DNA of 64,000 bases from Serripes groenlandicus (taxonomy: Eukaryota; Mollusca; Bivalvia; Cardiida; Cardiidae). The translations under genes were made by a program, and so were the position numbers. The notes beneath the pieces are model-generated. The model ran no database searches and was not told where the DNA came from. It saw only the letters and a program-made list of their open reading frames with translations. Location: NCBI GenBank assembly GCA_031761405.1, contig JASEVX010000010.1, positions 14,565,800 to 14,629,799 on the forward strand, given 5' to 3'. Shown here piece after piece: positions 11,208 through 21,552 of the stretch. Numbering within the stretch: the stretch's first letter is position 1; every line of letters begins with the position of its first letter.

Positions 11208-12265
11208 AACAAATTTATTAAAACTGTAAACTTTGAACTTGTTGTATTAATAAAACACATTTAAATTATTGGTTTTTAACTCTTTCTCTGTATAATTGAA
11301 TGGATATTAACCTATGACTTTATAACCCTTTCTCTCATACAAAAATTCTGCAGTAGACGGCATTGAACATATTTTGTCAAAAAATCGAGAATCTCTTTAA
11401 TTAAATGGATAACCTATGGCTCAAAGTGGAAAATACTGTGGCAAAAGGAGAAATTGCACGTTTTGTGAAATTTCGTCTTTTGTCACTATGTTTTCAAAAA
11501 GCTGTCTGCTGCAGAGGCATCAGGAAGCGGTTTAAGTGGAAAATATTGTGGCAAAAGAAGAAATTGCGTGTTTTGTGCAATTTCTTCTTTTGTTACTTTG
11601 TTTTCCAAAATGTTAACAATGTTTACTTTTTGCCGTATTAAGCATGTTGGACAAGAGGCAACATGCCCTTGCTCTTACACTCTATTAAACTTGTAAACCA
11701 CACTAACAAAGTTATTAAAACTGTAAACTTTGAACTTGTTGTATTAATAAAACACATTTAAATTATTGGTTTTTAACTCTTTGTCTCATACAACAATTCT
11801 GCAGCAGACGACTTTAAACAGTTTGTCAAAAAAACGAAAGTCTGTATAATTGAATGGATATTAACCTATGACTTAACCCTTTCTCTTATACAACAATTCT
11901 GCAGTAGACGGCTTTGAACTTATTTGGTCAAAAAATCGAAAATCTCTTTAATTAAATGGATAACCTATGGCTAAAAGTCGAAAATATTGTGGCAAAAGGA
12001 GAAATTGCATGTTTTGTGAAATTTCTTATTTTGTCACTATGTTTTCAAAAACCTGTCTGCTGCAGAGGCGTCAGAAAGCATGGGTTTAAGTGGAAAACAT
12101 TGTGGCAAAAGAAGAAATTGCACAAAACGTGCAATTTCTCCTTTTGCCACAATATTTTCCACTTTTAGCCACCTTCTAAACCAGTGTGTACATAAATCCT
12201 GCATTCCAAGACCACTACCATATATTATATAATAAATGGAATTTCAATAGCTGTTAAACACATTT
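11208..12265. repeat. ~497 bp tandem duplication with embedded palindromic MITE copies
   Basis: The stretch from AACAAATTTATTAAAACTG at 11,208 recurs at 11,705 with very few changes. Each copy contains the palindrome-core MITE (GTGGCAAAAGAAGAAATTGC paired with its complement) and TAACCCTTTCTC / TCTGCAGCAGACG segments. Pieces at about 11,630-11,680 and 12,178-12,265 are decayed copies of the last coding segments of the adjacent transposase (compare 12,484-12,535 and 12,602-12,675), so the duplication also involved the gene's 3' end. The small ORFs here reflect the MITE and not genes. Confidence 0.65.
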
Positions 12266-15200
12266 AAATGATTTGTTTTACCCTTTCCCTCATACAACAA
12301 TACTCAATCAGACTAAACCGTTTGTCATAAAATAGAAAATCTGTATATTAATTAAATGGATATCCAATGTGGTTTAGAAGGTGGCTAAAAGTGGAAAACA
12401 TTGTGGCAAAAGAAGAAATTGCTTGTTTTGTGCAATTTCTTCTTTTGTTACAATGTTTTCAAACATTTTCACAATTTTTACTTTTAGCCGTAAGGACGCT
12501 GGACCAGAGGCAAGATGCCCTTGCTCTTACACTCATCACACAGTGGCAAAACAGACTTAAACTTTTTCTTCAGCTCCATGTCTACAATGCCACCGTCTAA
12601 ACCACAGTGTGTACATAACTCTTGCCTTCCGAGACCACTACCATAAAATGGAATTTCCATTGCTGTTAAACACTGTAGATTACTGCGAGTGACAACCTTA
12701 CCATGGAGGTAATGGGTTGGTGGGGTTATCGGGGCCCCACAACTATATTCGTACTCGCTTAATAGCATAGAAAGTGAAACTTCTTGTCTTTCTGTAAGTT
12801 TGTACTTGCAGTATAGCAATCTCGGTTTTTGGCATTCAACACATGTAACAATGGATCTTGCATTTTGTGTGGTGCACAAGCTGCTATCACCAAATAATGG
12901 TTTTACAATAAGGTTGACAGCTTGTTCTGTATCTGGTACATCCTCAGTTGCAGTATCAGTATCTTTATCTGTCGTACATTCTGCATTCTGCTCCTTATCT
13001 GACGGATAAGACTGGATCACACTTCTTTTGTTCTGTTTCTGCAAAGATGGCCGGTCTTGTTCAGTTGTATCAACATGCTTTATGTCACTGTATTTTCTAA
13101 AATGTTCAGTATCTTGCTCATCAATCATTGGATCTGGTAACCACTGTAGCTCCTGTCTTGGTAGTGTGCTTGGTAAGCAGCAATTTTCATCTTCACACTT
13201 TCTAATTTGGAAGTTATAATGCCTGACACGGCAGTGTTTTTCAATCCAACTGTTGTATGACTGAACTTTCTTGGTGTGCACTTTCGTAAGTTTGTTAAGA
13301 TCTAGTTCAGGAAAGTGCTCTCGTAAATGACGTTTCAGTATGTCAATGTCATCTGTACTTACTGGATCCATGGCTTGCAGAGGCTCGTCTTTCAAGGATA
13401 ATCTCATAAATCGGCTCATTACTTCCACCTGTGCTGGCTCAGTTAACTTTTTCCATTTCTCTTTCAATTCTGGTTTCGTCTCAGCCCGTGCCCTGATATC
13501 GGCCATACTCCCACACCTCTTCAGTTTTGTTTCTGTAGCATAATCACCTTGTAATATTTCTAATGCACAATTCTGTAGCCCAATGTTGAGGATCGACATG
13601 ACTCTTTCTGCAGGGTTCGTCCAGCTGTGGCCTGGTGCGCATCGGCAAAGTATTATCATATCTAAGTTTAACTCAAGAAATAGACAGATAGTAGCACACT
13701 TCACCGACTCTAGAGTGTTGCGCTGATCTGTTCCGCGATCAGTGAATTTGAGCAAAATCTTACATGTGCTGTCTTTCATTATCTTCGATAGGGCAACCGC
13801 ATGTCGAAATGGAGATGACATCTGGAAAACTGATTCATTGATTATAGTGGTGACTTTTCCCCTCACAAAGGACTTATCAACCGTGGTATATGGCATTTCA
13901 GGATGACTGAAGGTGTTAGTGAAGCTTTGGTCATGTCATGGCTAGGGATGCGATTGTTGTAGAACATGGGACAATATACTTCTTTCCCCGGACACCTGTA
14001 GACACTGCCTTCCCTGGTTCCCCAATGGGTATCTTAGCTTTATCATCACAGAAGAACAACTCTGCATTTTCTTTAAGCTCAACTGCCTTCTGTTTAAGGT
14101 ATTTCAACTGCGCTGCACAGTAGTGCTGATCTGGATGAGATGCTCTAAGCTGTCTTCTTTGAACCTTGTATTGTACTTCGATCTTGGATGTAAAGTTAGC
14201 TGATGCTTTGGTGTAAGGATTTCTTGGTGCAAATTGTAGTCGTACTAAACTTTTAGATGGGATGGCGGTGCCAGGGGGACATCTTTCTTCAACTTTCCTC
14301 ATGAGATCACGAAGTGAAAGCCACTCTGACAGGTGAGCAATATTGTGGCGTTTTTCGTCTGCTGCAGTTACTTCTTCAACACTAGCCATTAAATGCTCGA
14401 AAAAAGTATCAAACTTTCCTGATGGTTTGCCTGGATTTAAGTGCCGCAGATCAGTCACTAAGCCCTGCTCACCAAGATATATCATCCTTAGCCTCTCCTG
14501 AGTTACAGGGTGTTGAGCTGTTGATGAATCCATTGCAAGTTCTTTATAAATTAAGTCTGCAGTAGATGGTGAAATCTTTGCTACATTCTTAAGTCTGTCT
14601 TTAAACAGCCTTCTCTGTGCACTGGTGTGAAATTCCTGCAGGTTAGGCTTTACTATCTGAAGGAATCGCGCTCCTTCAGTCAGGATTTGCGTCTCAGATC
14701 TGTTTTCAGACACTCGTACAATACAGTGTGTTGTCACAATAGACCCACCAGGACTGAACCTTACAATATCAACAGGGACAGACAACTGCAATTCAGAGAA
14801 GAATCTGTACCTCTGCAATGCAGATTCAAATGGTTTCTCAAGATACATATGTTCATCAAACAATAGAGTATTAAGCAAATCTCTTGACTTCATAACTTTG
14901 TCTAGTAACTGAAATATAGGTTTTACACCCATAATAGTCTTATTTCTATGTTCAATGGTTGCATGCTCATCTATTGTCCTAACCGGATGGTCTAAAGATC
15001 TATTGCTCTTAATTGTCTTTTCCTTAGTGTGCAAATAGTTTTTGTAAGCAATCAAACAGTCAGCGAGTTTCTTTATTTCACTACCCATTTTACTCCATGA
15101 TGGACTACTGTTAATGACAGGTTTCAACAAGATACTATACAGTGTCTGACTATGAGTCTCTAACTGTTCAGCTGATAACGGCATCTCCTTTAATCTTTTA

Positions 15201-16384
15201 CGCTTCACATCATTGTACCCAGTGTACTGTTCAAATTCTGGAGGTACAGGCAGAACACCTTTTTTCCGCAAAGCAGCATCACTGATAACAGTTTGTTGAT
15301 TTGTGATGTACCACAAAGTGTTGCACAACACCTGAAATCAGAAAAGTTTACAACAGTTTAAACATGTGAAAGACATTTTATTGTTAATAATGGAATTCTG
15401 GCAAAACAAGAATCTCATATCAAGCCAACTTAACCATCTGTGCAGTCTGATCAGACCCCTTTTTTTTTTATTCAGTTTCTGATATGTTATTTCTGAAAAT
15501 GAAGCCTTAAACAAATTAATACTGTTTGTCCTTTAATATAAACCTATTAATATATAAGATTGCACACACATATAGGCAGACCTGGATTTATACTTTTGCA
15601 TCGTTCCATATGATCAGATTTATGGTTTGAAACAAAAAATAATAGGAGAACAAAAATGCACTAGACAAGAAAGGGCAAGGAATCCTGTTTTATTTTGTTT
15701 GATATATAAAAATGAAGTGAAATAAATCATCTAGTATACAGGCCCTTAATATTATTATTCATAGAATGTCAGAATTAAAATGCCAAAACACTTTTACTTC
15801 TTGAAATAAAATACACCTTTCATGACATAAGAGTGTTTTCATATAAATGTGGTGCATGCTGTCTGGTTAAAACATAGGGTATTTAAAAAAACAAAATACT
15901 TCTAGCAAAATGATATATTCTTTTTGCAAACCCATTGTAAAAGATACAGAAGTATTTAATGAAGCAGTGCACCATCACCATGTAATATAAGACAAGAATG
16001 ACAAACTTGGCATTTGAATCCAACACTTAATGCAAACAGTTTTCCATTTATAACACAATCAGAACTGTTTAACAACTCTGTATATGAACAGAATTTCTAT
16101 TCAATCAAACTGATTAATCTCTTTATTAAGTTTAATGGATAACCAACCCATGACTTAAAGTTGAAACCATTGTGGCAAAAAAAAAAGACTAGCAAATTCT
16201 CCTTTTGTCACTATGTTTTAAAAAATGTCATATGCTGCAGAGGTGTCAGAAAACGTCTTTATGCGGGAAAGGATTAAATGCATTCCTAAAATACATATAT
16301 TAATATTTAAACATGAATGCTACATTTTAAATAGCATGCTTGTCAAGTGTTTTCTTTAAACCATATTATGCAGTGTTAAACAGG

Positions 16385-16606
16385 GAAGAACAGATGTTAA
16401 TATATATGCAGCAGACGGCATTTTGAAAACATAGTAACAAAAGAAGAAATTGCACAAAACATGCAATTTCTTCTTTTGCCACAATGTTTTCTACTTTTAG
16501 TCATGGGTTATCCATTCAATTTAATATGGAAAATGTCTATGTTTTGACAAAATACATTCAAAGTCGTCTGCTGCAAAATTGTTGTATGAGGAAAAGGGTT
16601 AACAGA
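16385..16606. mobile_element. Palindrome-core MITE copy
   Basis: Contains a near-perfect foldback: AAAAGAAGAAATTGC, a short loop, then GCAATTTCTTCTTTTGCC. Outside it lie GCAGCAGACGGC on the left, and CGTCTGCTGCAAAATTGTTG then GAGGAAAAGGGTTAA on the right. The family ends in TTAACCCTTT-like sequence, suggesting TTAA target duplication as in piggyBac-type elements; that link is inferred. Related copies lie at about 11.3-12.5 kb, 16.13-16.27 kb, 24.4-24.8 kb, 53.85-54.03 kb and 56.8-57.39 kb. Confidence 0.6.
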
Positions 16607-17273
16607 AAAAACAATACCACCAACAGAAATAAAGTACATAAAAGACAATGAGACCAAGTCACCATGAGGTTATACAATCAAACAGATATACTAGCTAATA
16701 CATTCACCAAGCAAGCACTACTATTAATACTAGTATTACAAGTTCTGGTTGAAACATTACTTTCATGCACAACAGTTTTCTCCCATTTTTAAAGGACTGT
16801 ATGAAAGGTAATGTTTCCCTCAGTTTCAGATCATTCCAATCACATATATGGTTACCTACACATACTTACAATGATTCTTTAAGCCTTTTTAAAAAATACA
16901 AAAAAAATGTAGTTCTATATATTGGAATTAATATTTTAGTTTTACATTTAATATATATATATATAATACTTTTAAAGTCTTCACCTACTAGAACAAACAT
17001 CAAATCTGAGGTTTACAATATTCTCAGGTTTAAGAGAAAAATGCTCTTTAAGTAATATATTAAATTGTGGACTTGTTTGATTGATTAAGGTTTAAAGCCA
17101 TTTTAATAATGTTTTAGTCATATCATGGTGAGCTGCTGTTCACCTACTCAAATATTTCCTGATTTTCTCACACCAGTACTCCACACAACAATCTTCATAA
17201 CTGGCTGCTTTTCCACATAGAATTTTCCCATTGGTGGAAGGCATGTGCTTTTGTCAAACATTGGAAAGAAAGT

Positions 17274-17347
17274 TGGCAGAGTCGGGATTCAAACTCACAA
17301 CCCCTGGAGGTACAGCCTGCATCGCTACTGACTAAGCTACCGGGGTT
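17274..17347 (-). other. tRNA-derived SINE-like head
   Basis: The minus strand gives TAGCTTAGTCAGTAGCG (good box A) and GAGTTTGAATCCCGACTCTG (good box B and T-arm) at tRNA-like spacing. The acceptor stem is not intact, so it reads as a SINE head or pseudo-tRNA. Confidence 0.55.
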
Positions 17348-17753
17348 CAGCTTATTAATTGTGAACTAGTTTAAATCTGTTCAAACATAAGTTTATCTTC
17401 TCATAATATCCTTCATAATATGTACCTGTATAAAGTATTTCCCGACAGTAGGTGCTTCATTCTTTGACCAATCTAAACCTCTCTGGGTGAAGTTGTCTAC
17501 TAAGCTGTTGTACAACTCATCCTTCCGGGTCAGTCCATGTTTAACTCCTGCACTAAATATAGAAATAAATTTGTTTAATATCAAACCCATTCCCTCAGCC
17601 TCAAAATAACACCGGCTGTAGTATCACATTGTATTTTTAAAATATAATAGTCTTACAGTTTAATACTAATTTTCTGAATAGTAACAGCTTCTACAGAAAA
17701 GTTTTCATTTGAAAATTAGATATAAAAGTGCACACCAACCACCTTCACAGAAG

Positions 17754-18325
17754 TAAAACTACTCGTAGGGAAAAAACCGGAAACGATTTGGCCAAAGGAT
17801 ATTTTTCGCACCATTTTTTTTCGTCCCGAACATTTTCGTACTTTTTTCAAATGTTAAAAAAACAGATGTTTTAAATAACGTTGTGTTGGATTGCAATTAA
17901 ATTAAAACTGTTGAAATTTAATTACATACGGCCTTAAAGTGAAAGCGTACCTTGAATTTTTCGCTGGAAGTCAACCCGATCGAACACCAGCATGTCATTT
18001 CGTAAAGGCCTTTTTTCATTTCATCTGCTTCCGATGGGTGATATTCCTCAAAAACATCACCGATCGTTTGATGACTGCTGACCGTAATAAATTCCTTTTT
18101 CCCATCGACAAGATGTTCGCATTTGCTTATTCTTAAAGCCAGTAGAAACTCTACGCTGGAGGCCCGTACGCTGGGCGCAGCCATTGTTGATATACTGGTT
18201 CTCGACACTGCTTATCAACCAGGTTCTTAAAACTACTCGTAGCGAAAAAAACGGAAACCATTTGGCCAGAGGATATTTTTCGCACCATTTTTTTTCGTCC
18301 CGAACATTTTCGTACTTTTTTTTTT
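17754..18325. repeat. Pair of ~97 bp direct repeats flanking exon 1 of the transposase
   Basis: TAAAACTACTCGTAG..., GGATATTTTTCGCACC and CCCGAACATTTTCGTAC occur in the same order at 17,754-17,850 and 18,228-18,325 with about five differences. They bracket the proposed first exon (18,184-17,951). The outer copy lies just upstream of the start codon, within the likely promoter; the inner is in intron 1. Confidence 0.75.
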
Positions 18326-18393
18326 TTAGGGTCGGGCTGAATAATTAGGGTCGGTCGGGAAACCGGACCACACAATCAATTTATCTTGGCCTA

Positions 18394-19450
18394 ATTATAC
18401 GACTCATGTGTTGTCCCAGTGATAAGATTATTGTTCAGGGGTAATTGGTTTCAAAAGTCATGCAATAATCGATAACATCAACAATAGAGCTATACGGTAT
18501 TTCTTAGGTGTGCATAGATTTGCCCCAATTGTGGCGATTACCGTAGATATGGGGTGGTTATCACCTACGCACAGACGTTGGCTAAACATGATGCGATTAT
18601 GGAACAGACTTATCAAAATGGATGAAGCTCGACTTACGAAAAATAGTTTTAATTACGATTACGATGTTTCAGGTAAAAACATGGACTTCAGAAATTAAAT
18701 ATATTTTTCAAACTATAGGATTTTTAGATCATTATACAAACAAAATAATAGTAGACATAAAACAAGCAGAAGAGTCTCTTAAAAATAAAAATTCACAGGA
18801 CTGGTCTCATAAAGTACAGTCAGTTTCAAAATTGAGAAAGTATTATTATTTTCAAAAATGATTATTGTATGGAAAAGTATCTGATCTCAAACCTGTCTAA
18901 GTTAGAAAGATCTCACCTTGCACAATTTAGACTTGGCATTTTACCTATAAGGATAGAAGCCGGAAGATTTATAAGGCTTAACATATCGGAAAGGGTATGT
19001 CAAATTTGTAATAATGGTTCAATTGAAGACGAGATCCATTTTCTGTTGACGTGTCCTGCCTATGACGATCTGAGAGGATCGCTCATCAGCAGGGCATAAC
19101 AAAAGAACCCATCATTCAACACACTTTCTGACCTAGACAAGTTTAAATTTTGTGTTTTCGAATTATATAATCAAGTTGCCAAATTTCTTGTCGATTCAAT
19201 GAAAAAAAAAGACGTGGTTTTCTATATAAATGAATAATTCTTATGCATGTAAATTATAATCTTTGATATTCCTTTCAATTTTTTTTCTTTCTTCACTTTT
19301 TATCTCTTTTTTACCTTATCTGTAAATATTGTTTATTAAAAGTGACTTATAGGCCGGCCCTACGCGGCCGGGTGTTTATATTGTTTGATGTTTGTATTTG
19401 TAAAATATGTACACATGTCACTATAATAAAATATTACTTACTTACTTATT
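18394..19450 (+). pseudogene. LINE C-terminal domain and 3' end, right half of the split LINE
   Basis: Reading starts LYDSCVVPVI, then (next frame) DYCSGVIGFKSHAIIDN, NNRAIRYFLGVHRFAPI and MMRLWNRLIKMDEARLT. It continues to LAQFRLGILPIRIEAGRFI and a Cys/His finger (VCQICNNGSIEDEIHFLLTC). This is the normal downstream region of the RT half at 10,035-10,850. The 3' UTR contains a short GC-rich motif (GGCCGGCCCTACGCGGCCGG) and ends in ATAATAAAATATTACTTACTTACTTA, a tetranucleotide tail typical of some LINE 3' ends. Frameshifts near 18,660 and 18,860 show decay. Confidence 0.8.
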
Positions 19451-20253
19451 TCAATTAACTGTTTGCCGACTTTTGTGTCGACTGTTTAAACTCAATTGTT
19501 ACGTAAATGAGTGACGGCATACTTCTTATTGTGTTGTGTTGTAATTAATACAAATAAATATTTTCTATTGAATGGACAGTCGGCTTTAATCATACATGTT
19601 TAATGCTAATTAAAAACAACTTGTGCTTTAAAGAGTTGATGTTTGTCTTTTATTAAACCCTCTGTTTTTTACGCTATTTGTATCCATTACCAATAAATAA
19701 AAATGTTTCACGAGTGGCCATATTTTAAAAAATATATTTGCAAGATGAATGTGTATGTGTGCACTAGCTTTTCCAGTAGGGTCAGTGAACGAATGCACGC
19801 AATATGCAACTGAAAACAGTGTGTTACAATGAGCATTGTCCATTAAAGAAATCACGAATGAAAAGTGTGTAATATAAATGAGTATGTTCATGAAATATGT
19901 TAAAGAGTGCTCCAGCGGTCATGTGTACCGATCAGCTGCCGAGATAGTAGAGACAGATGAAGGAACGATCAGCTGCCGAGATAGTAGAGACAGATGAAGG
20001 TATGTACTTCGGAAGAAAACTTTCAACTGAACAAACCCTTCCAATCTAATAAAACAGCAAATTACCACAGACAGAAAATCCCACCAAAAGAACCTCTAAC
20101 CTTGGAATTTGAGATAATAATAAAACCACACGAGTTGTAAATAAAAATATATATTAATAAATTCCTTGTAAAACACTTTTTATGATAACTTTTCATAGTT
20201 TGATAATTATAGATTGCATCATATAAAGTGATATAACATAATAGTATAGGAAA
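19451..20253. other. No gene; small direct duplication
   Basis: AT-rich, no coding similarity. GATCAGCTGCCGAGATAGTA and its continuation occur twice in tandem at about 19,930-19,998 (34-36 bp unit). ORFs on the minus strand at 19,628-19,891 and 20,062-20,343 show no protein-like pattern. Confidence 0.5.
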
Positions 20254-21426
20254 AACAAGAGCTGTCAGAGGACAGCATGCTCGACTTTTTCGTGCTTGCC
20301 AATAAGACAAAACTATTTTGGGTTGTACAGAAAACATAAGCAATTACTTTATCATACTATTTATTAAGCAATGTACTTTATAAGTCGTTAAAGGGTCCTT
20401 ATTCTTACAAAAACCTTCACTGAATTATGCACTCTTGGCCATTGGTGGAGGTATTGATGGTAAAAAGATAGTGTAAGTGTTTAATTAGGCTATATCTATA
20501 ATTGTTTTGAAAAAAATTGATTTGGTATGAATAACTCACCAATTGTAAATCGAAAGAGGGCCATAATTCTTTTAAAAAACCTTGACAGAGTTATGTACTC
20601 TTGTCTGCTGATGGAGGTTATAATGGTAAATAAGTATTGTAAGTGTGTAAGCTATATCTCTAATGGTTTTGAAAAAAGTGGGTCGGTACGAAAAACTTAA
20701 CCAAAATTCTAAGTAGAAAAAGGGCCATAATTCTTACAAAAACATAGACAGAGTTATGTACTCTTGTCTGTTGATGGATGTAATGATGGGGAATGAGTGT
20801 TGTAAGTTTCAAAGCAATATCTGTAATGGTTTTGACAAAGAATGCAAATGGTACAAACAACTTAACCAAGATTCTAAGTCGAAAAAGGGCCATAATTCTT
20901 ACAAAAACATGGACAGGGTTATGAACTCTTGTCCTTTGATGGATATAATAATTGTGAATAAGTGTTGTAAGTTTCAAAGTAATATCCGTTATGGTTTTTA
21001 AAAAGAATGAAATTGGTACAAAAAACTTAACCAAAATTCTAAGTGGAAAAAAGGTCATAATTCTTACAAAAACATTGACAGAGTAATGTTCTCTTGTCTG
21101 TTGATGGATGTAATGATGGTGAATAAGTGTTGTAAGTTTCAAAGCAATATCTGTAATGGTTTTGACAAAAAGTGAATTGGTACAAAAAAACTTAACCAAA
21201 GGCCTGTCAAAAAGGGCTATAACTCTTACAAAAACCTTGACAGAGTTATGTACTCTTGTCTGTTGATGGCGGTTATGATGGTGAATAAGTGTTGTAAGTT
21301 TCAAAGCAATATCTGTAATGGTTTAGACAAAAAAAGGAATTGGTACAAAAACCTTAACCAAGGTGTGACACCAACGCTGACGCCGGGCGAGTAGTATAGC
21401 TAGCCTTTTCTTCGAAAAGTCGAGCT
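20254..21426 (-). mobile_element. HINE/pearl-like element (family E), complete
   Basis: On the minus strand it starts AGCTCGACTTTTCGAAGAAA with a partner segment GGCTAGCT, followed by a short GGCGTCAGCGT segment. It has six or seven monomers of about 150-170 bp (TTACAAAAACATTGACAGAG / GTACTCTTGTCTGTTGATGG on plus). It ends with the inverted copy AAAAAGTCGAGC, the hairpin GCTGTCCTCTGACAGC and TCTTGTT. The inverted copies are at 20,279-20,289 and 21,415-21,425 on plus. A 214-residue minus-strand ORF (20,660-21,304) is made of four repeats of the same ~50-residue segment and comes from monomer periodicity. A truncated copy lies at 43,700-44,112. Confidence 0.75.
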
Positions 21427-21552
21427 AATAATAGTTTTCATAGCTACGAGGTCAAATTAAAGTAATATTAAACCTTTGATTTTGAAGTAATACAATTTAA
21501 ACCAATACATATATTTAAGAGTTATCATATGTGTGCTTTCATTCTTTTCTAG

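Larger units (their letters stand above)
15332..17425. other. Large intron of the transposase gene, with repeats
   Basis: No coding similarity seen. It holds palindromic MITE copies at about 16,128-16,270 and 16,385-16,606 and a tRNA-like sequence at 17,274-17,347. The 96-residue ORF at 16,765-17,055 is low complexity and unlikely to be real. Confidence 0.55.
12484..18184 (-). pseudogene. Spliced DDE-type transposase of unnamed family, one frameshift
   Basis: Proposed exons on the minus strand: 18,184-17,951 (starts MAAPSVRASSVEF; donor AAG|GTACGC), 17,552-17,426 (ends KYFIQ; donor CAG|GTACAT) and 15,331-12,484 (acceptor TTTCAG|GTG). The join of exons 2 and 3 keeps phase; exon 1 to 2 does not, so an exon or indel is unaccounted for. 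Exon 3 encodes about 940 residues but is split near 13,930 by one extra base. Candidate catalytic acids are FFCDDKAKIPIGEPG, FTDRGTDQRN and the E of SWTNPAERVMSILN, an order and spacing like a DDE/RNase-H-fold transposase. The C-terminus has CxxC pairs (CVEC, CTHC, CDEC). I recall similar unannotated proteins in cnidarians, sponges and molluscs, but cannot name the superfamily. It sits alone inside the TIR-bounded element, so it is presumably its transposase. Confidence 0.65.
10851..18393 (-). mobile_element. ~7.5 kb DNA transposon with terminal inverted repeats
   Basis: The left end GGCCATGATAAATTGATTG (10,851 onward, continuing TGTGGT) matches the reverse complement of the right end GGCCAAGATAAATTGATTG (from about 18,392 inward, continuing TGTGGT), with one difference in roughly 25 bp. 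TAA precedes the left GGCC and follows the right one, a possible 3 bp target duplication. The element interrupts a LINE whose coding similarity continues on the far side. It carries one spliced transposase-like gene on the minus strand. Its 3' flank and introns are loaded with secondary repeats. A 3 bp TAA duplication and GG-starting ends recall PIF/Harbinger, but the protein does not look like that family. Confidence 0.75.

Noticed and set aside
12800..14870. Plus-strand ORFs of 60-80 residues
   Set aside because: Antisense shadows of the minus-strand transposase.
10851..18393. PIF/Harbinger assignment from TAA duplication and GGCC ends
   Set aside because: The encoded protein lacks the Harbinger-type sequence pattern and no Myb-like partner ORF is present; TAA may also be chance.
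20660..21304. 214-residue minus-strand ORF with a repeated ~50-residue motif
   Set aside because: It lies wholly inside a family E monomer array, and the protein repeat has the DNA monomer period; no start context or domain.
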